Shown here piece after piece: positions 35,200 to 46,275 of a stretch of 64,000 nucleotides of DNA. Position 1 is the first letter of the stretch; each line of letters begins with the position of its first letter. The DNA is taken from the NCBI GenBank assembly GCA_037833965.1, contig AP031356.1:5850501-5914500 (forward strand). The letters are read 5' to 3'. The notes beneath the pieces were generated by a model. It did not search any database, was not told the DNA's origin, and saw only the letters and a program-made list of their open reading frames with translations. Position numbers and translations under genes: made by a program. Source of the stretch: Marchantia polymorpha subsp. ruderalis (taxonomy: Eukaryota; Streptophyta; Marchantiopsida; Marchantiales; Marchantiaceae).

Positions 35200-36060
35200 A
35201 GAATTGTGCATAATGATTTTGGCCGAAAGTCATGACATAGCCATTGCAAGTCATGGGGGAGTGGAAAAAATTGTGGAGAGCATACAACAAGTGTACTATT
35301 GATCCAAAATATGTGAGGATGTGCAGTCTTACGTTCGAAGTTGTGTTGCTTGTTGACAAAACAAGGCAAGTAATTAAAAACCAGCTGGTTTATTACAATT
35401 TCTTCCTATTCTCGAATAGCGGTGAAAACTTGGCACTATGAATGTCGTATGTGAGTTACTAAAGACTTTGTTAGGACATGATTTAGTGGTGATTTTTGTG
35501 AACAAATTAAGCAAGATGATTCACATCACGTTAATCACAAAAACAGTATCAGTTTCACAACTAGCTCAATTGTATCTAGATGCAATTTTTGTGAATCATG
35601 ACTCAATTGTATCTAGATCAAAGTTTTTGTGAAGCAAGACTTAAGCAAAGTGTTAATCACAGATAGAGGTACTTCCTGCACTTGTTTATTTTGGAAAACT
35701 TTGTTTGATTTTTTCAAAACAAAACTAGCAATTTCAACGGTCTATCAACCTCAAATTGATGAACAAACGGAGACAACAAATATATACATAGAGTATATAC
35801 TACAAGCATTTACATTAGAAGAGCAAGAAGAGTGGGTTATCGTTTTGACTCTTATAGAATTTGCATATAACAATTCGTTTGATGCATCCACAAAAATGTT
35901 TCCATTTTACTTCATTTATGATATTCATCGTATAACTTCTTCAAGTTTGATGCGACTTCCGGAAAGAGAGTAGTTTTTGATCAAAGTTTTAGCAATCAAC
36001 GAGTTTGTGAAGCATATTTCAAGAGTACTACATCAAGTCAAGAAGAAGATGTTGATAGCT
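35200..36060 (+). pseudogene. Chromovirus integrase
   Basis: From 35212 a frame reads ILAESHDIAIASHGGVEKI and then a CVAC pair, the HHCC zinc-binding domain, with TGA stops at 35300-35302 and 35354-35356 where the family usually has Trp. The catalytic core follows (35438-35973), with VLITDRGTS and YQPQIDEQTETTN. The first core Asp is Asn (IFVNKLSK). Integrase would insert the DNA copy; this one is inactive. Confidence 0.75.
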
Positions 36061-36269
36061 CAAAATCGGCAAAAAAAACATTCAGATGTTCATTATAGAG
36101 AATTGGTTTTTCAGGTAGAAGATCCTGTTTGATTCTCTTGTGAGATCATCAAAGTTCAACCCTAGATTTAATGATACATTCTTGGTTTTAAAGCGTGTTG
36201 ATGAAGTGTTGATGAGGTTAAAACTCAGGTAGAAAAGATATTCAAAAAACCTATTCAAGGTCATAAATA

Positions 36270-36418
36270 TCCCAAAGTAGAGTGAGTATTTGATTCAATG
36301 AAAATTCAATTCGTATCAATCATATGAATCAACTTGGAAAATAGCTAACAATTTAGCAAATGCATCTTCGCTAGTTCATGAGTTTGAACGTATGTGTAAC
36401 GAGAACGTTGCATCTTAA
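36270..36418 (+). pseudogene. Chromodomain at the end of the polyprotein
   Basis: One frame reads EYLIQ, a stop, KFNSYQSYESTWKIANNLANASSLVHEFE. This is the chromodomain pattern in which a conserved Trp follows 'ST' and 'NLANA' precedes the closing acidic helix. The TGA stands where the family has Trp. The chromodomain directs insertion to heterochromatin in chromoviruses. Confidence 0.7.
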
Positions 36419-36429
36419 AAGGAGGGAGG
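36417..36429 (+). promoter_or_regulatory. Polypurine tract of the chromovirus
   Basis: AAAAGGAGGGAGG, thirteen purines, ends two bases before the TGTAACC start of the 3' LTR. This is the expected second-strand primer. Confidence 0.75.
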
Positions 36430-36431
36430 TT

Positions 36432-36837
36432 TGTAACCATCTTTAGTTAGTTAGAACTAAAGTAGAGGTTACTCAAGATTGAGTATAGCAGATGATAGTG
36501 GAATATCTACACTGCCATTTCAGCAACTCGCATGCTAGTTAGTGTGCTAGTTAGAAACGACACGTCATCAATATGTGTGCTTGTTAGATAAGGATTGAGT
36601 GTATTAGTTGGTGTGTTAGTTGGGAGCGACACGTCAGCAATCCGTGTGCTCATTAGGTATATCCGCCATGTCATCAATTCACCCTGAACGAATTGGATGC
36701 TGAACATGGAATCTTATCTCCTTGTACTTGTTGGTAAAAGCTATATAAGGGAGAGAATAACCATTGTTGGTGTCTCTTATCTTCGGATGTTATGTTTTCA
36801 TCTTCGAATGAACTTCTCTCTAAATTTTAGTGTTATA
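36432..36837 (+). repeat. 3' LTR of the chromovirus
   Basis: It starts TGTAACCATC, matches the 5' LTR over most of its length and carries extra partial repeats of GTGTGCTAGTTAG- and CACGTCA(T/G)CAAT-type segments (36525-36660). It ends at TTAGTGTTATA. Divergence between the two LTRs is substantial, pointing to an old insertion. Confidence 0.75.
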
Positions 36838-37290
36838 GCTTCCAATACGTGACAACATGTCATTGGCCTCCTAAACCTTCTAGATGTTTACTAATCCCTA
36901 GATTAAGTTAGTGACATGTCATTTGTGACTTTTCAACTTCTGGAACTTCCACTTGCCACTAAGTCAATATGAGATTTGGTCTAACCAATGAAATCTTCAC
37001 AACTTAGTCAAACCAATCAAAACTAAATATAAAGTCAAAAAGATTTTACCTTGGTATCTAGAATTTTGTAAGAAACAAAATAAAAATGCCCATCCAAATT
37101 TTCTAAAATTCCTCTTATTCTTATGCTAAATATAGACATTATAGCTAATATCAATCCTCACTAGATAAACTTAGTTATAGCTAGCTAGACTTAGTCATAA
37201 CTAGCCATACTTAATCATATATACGTTAATCATGATCAAGTCCTTGGCTATTAATTATACTATTTCACACATACAACATGTGATCTTATA
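36838..37290 (+). repeat. RepX copy 1, right part
   Basis: It continues the repeat broken off at 27747. CAACATGTCATTGGC, CCTAAACCTTCTAGA and TTAGTCAAACCAATCAAA match 31040-31216, and the later part matches 33640-33890. The right boundary is approximate. Confidence 0.7.
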
Positions 37291-38572
37291 GTTTAGTGAC
37301 GTGGCACTCATGTGGATGATGTGGCATGTTGAAAAATTCTGTCGTGGCGCCTTGGTAAGTTGACGTGTCATCCTCAAACAACAACACGTGTTGCTTGAAG
37401 ATAGGGGTAAAAAAAAAGACAAAAATCCGCTCCGCGCGCTTGCAGCGTTTCATCCTCTCAAGCTCTTGCCTCACCGTACTTCCTCACAATGCAAAGATTT
37501 CTTCATCAAAATATGTCAGAACCAATTGATATTGATCAATATATTTAGTCAGAAAATAGCAAATTTGAACATGCGTAGAAATTTGATTTGCCTCAGCTCG
37601 TCCGCTCGTCCACACGCTATTGGAAGTTGACTTAAATCCCAACTGTCATCTGTGCTTGCACGGTTGATCCTTCGAGAAATTATTGAAAAATTTCTTGAAA
37701 ATTCACAAATTTGAAAATCTATTGATGTGAAAGTTCTGAATGACGGACTTTAGCCTAGGGAGCCTGTTTAGCCTAGACGTGAGTCAGGAAGGAAGAACAT
37801 TAATTTATTTCACGCTTTTGTGCATCACGTCTACAATTCGAAGGATTCACATCTTATTTTGAACTTGTGCTCTCAAACTGACAGGAATTGCAAGAGTTAC
37901 AGTTCTCTGATATCAACTGGGATAACCTCCATAGTTGAGATGCACGCTAATGAAATCATTGCTCATTTCCAGTACCTCCTACAAGAATCTTATCTTTGGC
38001 CTTATTGTCCAGAGTTTTCAAACGCAGGTTATACACTATGTTAGCTATGTGTATCCATATTCACAATTAGACGGAGTAGTTTACTATATTGTCTAGAAAA
38101 CCAACTAGCATGCACAACATCTCTTCCCTTGTGTGCTTAGCAAACTCACATTTATAATTTTGATTCTAGTAATTTAGTCATGCAGGCTCTTAACAAGCAA
38201 GCATCAGAGGTTCAAATTTGAGCTAAACTCAACTATGTCTGTTGCACATTACCCAAAATTTATCTACCTCGAACTTTCAGAAACAACTCAACAATCAATC
38301 AAAGTTGAATCTTTCTTTCTGACTTCCCACACCTCTAACCAGCAAATTGCATGATATGCATGAGTCACATCCTTGAACAAGTGTGCACACGTTCTAATTC
38401 CAACACTCTCCTCTCTCCTAGTGGTGTTGTTGTTCCCCGATCAAACTGAATGTTGTTGAGTTTTCAGACAAGGATGCAAACCATCACCTCGAACAACTTT
38501 ACAGTTGAAAAGTAGCTGAAAGAAAATTTCTTCATAGTCAAAAAGCTTCACGGACGAGCTTTAAGTACAAAC
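37291..38572. other. Intergenic, no supported gene
   Basis: Mixed composition. Short frames at 37388-37630 and 37820-38044 lack motifs. If the candidate primer site at 38573 is real, this could be the decayed interior of a minus-strand LTR element, but no gag or pol motif was seen. Confidence 0.35.
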
Positions 38573-38765
38573 TTCTGATACCAAAGAGATTAAATAGCTG
38601 CATGCACTACATTTGAACTTTGAGCAGTAGTAAAGAGAAAGTAGAAAAGTAATCACGGTCTTGATTCACTTGTATTCAAACTAAGTTGCTTGTCAAGTCA
38701 AAAGAAAGAGGGGAAGAAGTAAGAAGGAAGAATGGCTCAAGTAATTCATTCCAACTCCATCAACA
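38573..38765 (-). mobile_element. Possible LTR and primer site of a minus-strand element
   Basis: On the minus strand TTGGTATCAGAAG (about 38573-38586) resembles the initiator tRNA-Met primer site. A candidate LTR would lie upstream of it, starting TGTTGATGG at 38765. No second LTR, terminal CA next to the primer site or protein domain supports this, so it remains weak. Confidence 0.3.
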
Positions 38766-40600
38766 TCTTGCTGAATTCCAACCCTGAAACCTAAACTACT
38801 TCAAACTTCTTTGGCATTCTGTTTTGCTGATTCGCTAAGTTGATGTTGAACTCGCTTCGCCTAAAACTTCATTATGAAAAAACTCAGCTCGTTGAGGAAC
38901 CGGAACTATTGCAGAAATTTGACGATTCAAACTCCAATGTTGTGACTTTGACTTTGTCTTTGGAAAAACTGTAGCAATCTTGCAGATCATTATTTCTCCG
39001 GATTGCATCTAATTTGCGTTAAATGCGCTCCAGAGCAAACCGCTCCAGTTTTGTTCTCACAAAGACTTACTATTTTCTTACACTTCCAAAAGCTACAGCT
39101 TTCGAATGTTACATTGATCCAGATTGTTCCGGATCCGGATGACTGAACTTTTTTTCTAGAGTTTTAAACAAGTGGCTGGAACCACTAAGCGGTTGATTTA
39201 GAGTGGCCGGTTTCACCACTAACGCGGATATTTAGTGACAGGACCCTCACTTCCCCATATGTTTTAAATGATTTAACATCCACTATGTCCTAACCCACTA
39301 CGGGATAGTTATACAATCGTGCCTGCTCTACTCTCACATCGTCCAAGTGGTACTTCGACCTGGACGCGGTCACTTAGAGTTTGTCCGGACTACAACAATA
39401 TTACAACTAAGTTGTACTTAATTTACTTGGTGATTTCCAAGCAATCTTTACAGGATTAGCTTATAGACCCACTCACATGCTTTTGCCCCTTTGATGGAGA
39501 AATTTATGGCCTTAGCTCAAAATCTGGAACACAATCAACCGTGCCCTAGAGATCACTAGGAACACCTCGCAATGCGTCTCCTTCTCTTTAGGGTACTTCG
39601 GACTTCCAGATCAAACCAGGTTTTCCTGCCTGCATCTGCCTCCAGAAGCGATGACAATCTCCTGCTATTGGTTCCAACCGGCTCTCCTCCAAAATTATCT
39701 ACAAGCGAATAAACAAAGTAGAAGAAATATAAAATTTCACCACAATGGACCTTGCCGCTAGACGCATGCCGTGCATCATGTCACAAAAAAACTGCTTTTT
39801 TTTTTTGCTAGTTGGAAAGTACACAAACTCCACACAAAAAACAAAATACTAAATTATTAAGCTGCTTGGCTCTAAATTTTAAATTTCTATCTATCTTTAT
39901 CGGCAAAGTCTTGCTGGAAAATCCCGTAGATCTCAAACCTGAGCCCGTGATTTTTGGATCGAGATCCAAAAATTCCAGATCTGAGTTTCTAGATTTCTAC
40001 GAAAACTTCCTTCTAGATACTTCCAGACTAAGTGCCGGACAAAATGCTAGTTCTACCTAACCTTAGCTAGTAGCCAGATGCGACATTGGACCCAATCGTT
40101 AATCGCTTACTGGACTAAGGTACATAAAAGAACATCCTTATCATTAAGCTGAATTACACCTGTCGAAGTTCCACTAAGTTTCTTGAGGCGATGGCTTCGG
40201 CGCTGAGGTGATTTGTTCATTGGACTGACCGAAGAAGTCACCTCTAATCCTCCTCCAGTAGTTTGTTCGGCCTTCACTCCAAGATGTCACCCTTCCCGCT
40301 GTTTTTTCTGGAGCCGCCCTATATATAAGTATCGTCCTTTAGCCGCTATTTGAGCTTAATGAACTCCGCAAGACACCTAACTTCTAATTGTACGGTACTT
40401 ACGTAATTCTAGCCTAATACTACATAACATAGTACTACTTCATCTCTTTTGTCTGATTTTTTTGGTAAAAGTACCGAAATTGTGTTAGAACCGGTTCCCA
40501 CAAAAGCCTCGAGAAAAAAAAACTCAAAAGTACTATCACTTTTGAGTTTTGACTCAAACACAAACACTTTTCTCAATACAATTCGAGCGTCAAAGTCTAA
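38766..40600. other. Intergenic, no supported gene
   Basis: Non-coding on both strands as far as can be judged. A short inverted segment with GGATCGAGATCC occurs near 39957-39968. Nothing else is recognised. Confidence 0.4.
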
Positions 40601-40755
40601 AATCCGTCAGCGACAGGATACTCATCACTGTCAAAAAAACCCAACATCGACTAAAAGAATTGTTAGCGACAAAAACTTGTCAGCGTTAAAAAAAACACCT
40701 GTCAGTAGAAAACACTTGCATTCGACAAGCCTATCACACACATTGTTACAAAAAT
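40600..40755 (-). mobile_element. Leader remnant adjoining a minus-strand copia LTR
   Basis: Read on the minus strand, this segment holds repeated TGACAG- and GTCGCTAAC-like words, resembling the leader of the copia element at 56290-56480, where GTGACAG and TGACGG recur. The primer site itself is not preserved. Confidence 0.4.
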
Positions 40756-41025
40756 TGCAACGTTCTAATACTATTTATCAGTCTGAAACATGCAAGAGCA
40801 AGTGACAATTAGGAAGACAAACACGAGCATATGCAGTCATAACATGGTTCATCCTTCAAAGGGTTATGTCCACAGGAAAAGCATGCAAGAGAGTTTAGTA
40901 CCGTAGTGAAAAGCAACCGTAAATAGTGCAAAAGCCTGAGCGTATATATACACAACACCAACGATCAATCTCGCTATGAATAACTAGAACCTGAGTTTAT
41001 TTCTTAACTAGAGTTCAACTCAACA
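40756..41025 (-). mobile_element. Copia-type LTR, minus orientation (5' LTR or near-solo)
   Basis: On the minus strand it runs from TGTTGAGTTGAAC (ending at 41025) to AGAACGTTGCA (40756). It aligns with the LTR at 19825-20078 through GCCTGAGC, TATATATACACAACACCA and CATGCAAGAG-type landmarks. It also aligns with 55986-56268. Only a short leader remnant follows, so the element is almost entirely gone. Confidence 0.75.
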
Positions 41026-42729
41026 ATTTTTTTGTATTCTCTAGATTTCAAATTTCACACTACATATATTATCAATTCAAAAATATAGAGCAATTAACGG
41101 GTTTGCAAATTTTTTTGAATAATTGAATTTTTTTGAAAATATGATAAAAAAATTAAAAAAAGCGTAAAAAGTAAATAATTTAACAATAAAAAATGTATAA
41201 TTTGAAATACTTGAATGATTTAAAATTTGGAAATTCAATTTAACTTTTAAAACCAAATCAGTTATAAACTATATACATATGTATACTCATGTTTTGAAAT
41301 CCTTCATAACTGTCGGAAATATTTTGAATAATCAAAATAGAATATGAAGATATTAAAATCACCTTTTTACATTGAAAATTTATATCAATTAATTAAGATT
41401 GAGAGATAATGCCATGTACAAATTTAGAATAGTTAGGTTTCACTAACAATTATGGATTTAATATAGAGTTAAATCTATGCCATCAACATTTTTCTAAATA
41501 AAAATTTTACTTAAATGAATCTTGAATATCTAAACATGTTATTGTGAAATTTGATATAGGTTGAAATGAAAAATTGGGAGATGAGATGAAGTTTGTACAT
41601 TGTAGACAGTTTTGAATATTGTATTATAATACACTCAATAGATAAAAATTGTTATGTGAAATCTAGAAGTTGAAACTTCAAATATTATCTTGAAAATAAC
41701 TTACAATTTGTTATCAGATTTAAATCAATGTGAATAGTATAATTTTTAGAAGCTGAAAACTTTGCAAAGTGAAATTTGATCCATCTAATTAAGGATGGAG
41801 GAAAAAAAATTGGAAAAAATAAACTCAAGATTTTTTTTCAATATTCTTGGATTAATTTTGAATAATACACTACATCCAAGCTTTGACACTGAATTGATTT
41901 GAAAAATACAGGACACTAGCTTTTTCAAGTAAACCAATGTCGATGAAAAAACATCTAGGAAACGTGAGTCATATTCTTTAAATAACTTTGGCATTCTCAA
42001 TACACATAATTCAAATTTTTGATGTTATTTATAGTTTTTGGAGCTCTAAATGAGTTAAAATGCTTAAATGGAATTAGTTTTACACTTTGATTTGAAGCCT
42101 TTACAATGAACCTTGATAGTGAGATAATCAAATACATGGATATGTCAATCATCCACTTCATAAAAAACACACAATTTGACATGATCAAACATACATATAT
42201 ATATATATATATAAGCACTATAGAATAAATCTTTGCAATTATCAAACTCAATATATGTTTATTGAGTTCCATCAATAAATAGAAGAAAACATATAAATGG
42301 CTTTGTGTTGGGAAAAAGCATGTGGATAAAATAGAGAAGAATATGATAAATTAACAGACGTGTTTTCATTATTCACATGCAAGATAATCCATACGAATAG
42401 GCAAAGAAAACTCTTATGTCCAAGGATCAAATAATCTTAAGCTAACTTGACTCCAATTTAGTGTGATAAAATTGAGAGAAGAGTAAACTTTACTATATGA
42501 TTATGATACAATTAATACGCTAAATAAATACCTCCCTTGTCGCCTTCAATCTAGTGACATCCTTCTCTTTCTCCACTTATTTGGCTAGCATTTGACCAGC
42601 TGAAAGCTCTTTGGAATTGATGAAGTCATTTTGAATACCCTTTTGAGCCCATTAGATTTATCATGTGATTGAAAAAATTCTACAATGTGGTATTATATAA
42701 ACCGTAAAAACCACATGACAATAAGGCGA
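41026..42729. other. AT-rich DNA, no gene seen
   Basis: Strongly AT-rich. A TA microsatellite lies at about 42190-42213. Frames on the minus strand (41785-42275) consist of Ile, Asn and Lys runs with no domain. Confidence 0.5.
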
Positions 42730-43032
42730 ACTACATGTAGAGATGAGGAAACAATGATACATCCAAATATTTAAAAAAAATTCCCTTGCCGCTACTCCAA
42801 TAATTCTGTTGCTAAGATATCATATACTTATGGTACATATAGAGATGAGGAAACAATGATATATCAAACATTGAAAAAAATCCATTGTCGCTACTCCATA
42901 TATCTATTGCTAAGAAATCTTAAACTTATGGTACATAAAGAGATGAGGATACAATGATATATCAAAACACTAAAATTAACTCCCTTGACGCTACTCCAAT
43001 ATTTCTAATGCTAAGGTATCATATACTTATGG
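42730..43032. repeat. Tandem repeat, about 100-bp unit, three copies
   Basis: Units are anchored by AGATGAGGAAACAATGATA at 42741, 42843 and 42941 and share CGCTACTCCA and CATATACTTATGG segments. Spacings are 102 and 98 bp. Non-coding. Confidence 0.85.
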
Positions 43033-44640
43033 GTTATTCTTAGGGTATTCGATGCTACTGTGCGATGCATTTTATTCGAAGGGTTTTCACCATTATGTCG
43101 TTTCAATGAGCTGGTGCTCAGCTGAGGCCATAGATTGGTAGGACTCTGTCGTTATAATGTTGTCTGAGTGCCATGACAGTAGTTTGGACTGCCCTCCGAT
43201 GAAGCCTTGAGGCATAGAACAATGCACTTTACCATGACATTGCTTCCTCATCTCAGTCCAGAATTCTTCGAGCTGTGCTTTGAATGTCAGTGGAGCTCAG
43301 AGCGTCACATGGTCAAGCGATGGTCTCCCTTGGGTTTCCCATCTCTCCGCATCGTTCAGATCAGAGTTTACGACACCGTAGTCCTCGATGCTAGACCTCC
43401 TCATTCTAATTTGCCTACCAGGTTGTATATTCTTTCTGCGTTCACGAGCCTCACAACGATACTGATTCTTCCAGGATCTCATATCTGTACAGAGTAGAGT
43501 CGACATAGCTTCGACACAGAGGAATTTGCTTGGACGAATTATAGTACCTCGAGTTATCTTGTTATGTTGAATAGAAAATTTAAGACCTATGAACTGTCTT
43601 AGTAATGGATCCCCGTGACCTTCAAGCTTGAAGCTTCATGCAGATTTCTGGTGGCGAGTTTCGTAAGTCAGAATACCACTGCACAATGCTCCTCTCCATC
43701 ACCGAGGTTACCACTCGCCAACCACAACAGCACTCCATTCTGTGCCAAACCTTGCCATTGTTTATAATTAAGCAGAATGGGCCAACTAGATCTCGAAAAT
43801 GATCTCGCCATATATGTAATTTTTTAGGGGTGCCTTGAGCAGAGGAAATCTGAAAAAACAAGATTCTCAGCTTTAAAACACAAAGATCATGTGCCAACTG
43901 GTGATGAGACTGATGACAACAGTGTGAGACGGAGATGACCACTTGAATCTGGTGAACCAGAGTGTTGCATGGATACCGGCAGATCATTTTTTTCAGGAGC
44001 CGGTGCAAGGAATGTGCGGAGACAGATGAGAGAGAGAAGTGCCTATGTAGATAAATTGATGCAAAAGTAAAGTGAAGTGCAGTGAAAACACGCCAGCTTC
44101 TGTGTGTCTGACTGGCTGGGCGAATCGCTTTTTTATCACAGGCATCACCATCATCATCATGGGGAGCACTCGTCAACTTCCTGCATTTTTTTCCTGACAC
44201 TTGAGTACATCACCGAAATGCAACAACACCAGTTGAGATGGTGGAGCCGGACATCTTTCTGAATGAATCTCTCGGATGTATACAACCCCGCCCCCATATA
44301 CATATGGCTATTGGTGAACATGGTTTCTGGGTCTCCTTCCTCCTCAAAGTTCTGTACATGTACTTCAAACTGAAACGAGCTAAACTGTATAGAACTCACA
44401 ACCAATTCCTCCAAAAAAGCATCAGTCCTCTTTCTTTCAGGATTTGTCAGTCAATTCGCAATGCCTCATTTTCAAGGGTGAGTTCCGAGCATGTCCTTTG
44501 CTTTCTCCCTAGCACTTTTGATAATATCAGGGGGTGGTTAGAAGCTCCTTGGTAAGGATACAACTTAAGAACTTCTCTTCTGAAGGCTCCCACCTCCTGC
44601 CCCGTCCCGTGGGCAAAAGAGTGAAATAAAGTACATCACC
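43033..44640. other. Moderate-GC block with no supported gene
   Basis: The longest open frame is 192 codons on the minus strand (43622-44200), but it has no recognisable domain and overlaps other frames. Given the window size, one open frame of that length can arise by chance. I do not call it a gene. Confidence 0.4.
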
Positions 44641-46151
44641 TTGAGCAGTACTTTATCTTCAGTTCAGGGATTCATATCTTCGTTTTGAGGAACTATACTC
44701 ACACTATATTCACTGTTGAATGAAATAAATGTATAGTCAGTTTAAATATTATTTGCCACTCATATCGCAATTCATGATCATCATTATTTTTGGTATACTA
44801 TCGTGTTCCAGATTGCAGATTTCCAACTTTAAATGCTTCTTCTATAGGCAAAACATTTGAATGGAAACTATGATTTTCTTTACTGAAGAAATGTATCATA
44901 AGCAGACAGAGACTCAAACAATGAGTCTGTTTCATTATTAAAGAATTTTTTTTTATTCATATGGGTACTTGCTAAAAAATATTCGAGATTTGATAGCTTC
45001 GTCCACAACTACATATTTAGAATATGTTTCCACATATCTTACCATTACTTACATTGAAGAGAATTAATTATTGAGTTGAACAGAAGCAAACCACAAATGG
45101 CTACCTCAGAGAAGTTTCAATTTGCCACCTCAAACAAGAGAGCATTGTTCAGATCATGAATATTACCGAGCATTTTTCAGATATATTATTTTAAGCGTGT
45201 GTGTACTTGTACAAATTTTTTTCATCTTACAACCATGTTGATCTTTGCATTAAACTCGAATTTATTGTGTATGTGAAACAAATATCATCACATTACTCTA
45301 GGAGCTTTCAAACTTTCATAGGTCCATTTCGTTAAATGAAGAATCATTCTTTTCCAACCCTTTCGCATTGCATAGTGGAGTTTGTTAAATTGTGAATTCT
45401 GGCAAATGTTGTAGTAGGCTGTTTACTAGTGGCATGATATAAATTAAGGTTAGATAGACTGAGTCGTAAGAAAGTAACTTCTCATACCCAAGATACTACT
45501 TAACCTTGTATTCAAAATATACAATAATCTTCAGATTTTGTGTTTCCAGTCTGTATTTTTTGTTATCACTCCAAATAAAACGAATTTGTTTTTAATATTT
45601 ATATTTTCTTAGATCCTGAATTCTCAACTTGCCATTTTTTATAGAAGCGATTGAGTATAATATATAACCATGTGAAATTTTCTATCAGATGGACTAACTA
45701 CTGCATTGAATGTGTTAAATCCCAATCGATGTTTTTGCATTGCTCTGATGGATGTGAATGCATCAACCAAAGAATAGACATAACCTTGTAAACGTGTTTG
45801 AGAATGAAAGTCTTGATAATAGAGATGTCGAATTTCAAGAACCAACATTATATTTTAATTTTAGTAAATGAATATACCATAGCAAGACGAAGAGAATATT
45901 TTTTGGCTAATGAGATAGTTATTTAAAAAAAAAAAGAAATTATTAATTATCCTTCAGTTTATGCTAATTATCACTCACCTTAAAAAGATTATATAAATTA
46001 TTTAAGAAGTTAAGTGATGGGTCAAAGTGATTTCATTTTAAAATGAACATGCTCGCTCCACCGCCAGAGGTCTACCATGCAACATTGGACGTTGCACTAT
46101 CGACGGTTACGCGCGGAGTGAGGAAGCATGGAAAGCATTTTTGTTTCCCTG
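44641..46151. other. AT-rich DNA, no gene seen
   Basis: AT-rich throughout, with no motif-bearing frames. Composition rises in GC again near 46050. Confidence 0.5.
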
Positions 46152-46275
46152 TAACCAATCACATAACTCACTTCTTAACCATTTTTTCACTTTTTGTAGG
46201 GTGGGGGTAACTATAACCAATCACATAACACACTTCTTAACCATTTTTTCACTTTTTGTAGGGTGGGGGTAACTA
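46152..46275. repeat. Tandem duplication, 62-bp unit, two nearly identical copies
   Basis: Units 46152-46213 and 46214-46275 differ by about two bases, sharing TAACCAATCACATAAC, CACTTCTTAACC and TAGGGTGGGGGTAACT. The near-identity suggests a recent event. Confidence 0.9.

Larger units (their letters stand above)
27748..36837 (+). mobile_element. Ty3/gypsy chromovirus, degenerate, itself interrupted by RepX copy 2
   Basis: Bounded by two related LTRs (27748-28108 and 36432-36837). The order inside is primer site, gag with zinc knuckle, protease, reverse transcriptase, RNase H, integrase, chromodomain, polypurine tract: the layout of plant chromoviruses. A 3.2-kb insertion (30695-33899) splits the reverse transcriptase. 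Without it the element would be about 5.9 kb. Many stops and frame changes, and loss of key Asp residues, show that it cannot be active. Confidence 0.85.

Noticed and set aside
43622-44200. 192-codon open frame on the minus strand
   Set aside because: No recognisable domain, repetitive His/Ser composition and overlap with other frames. One frame of this size is expected by chance in 64 kb of such composition.
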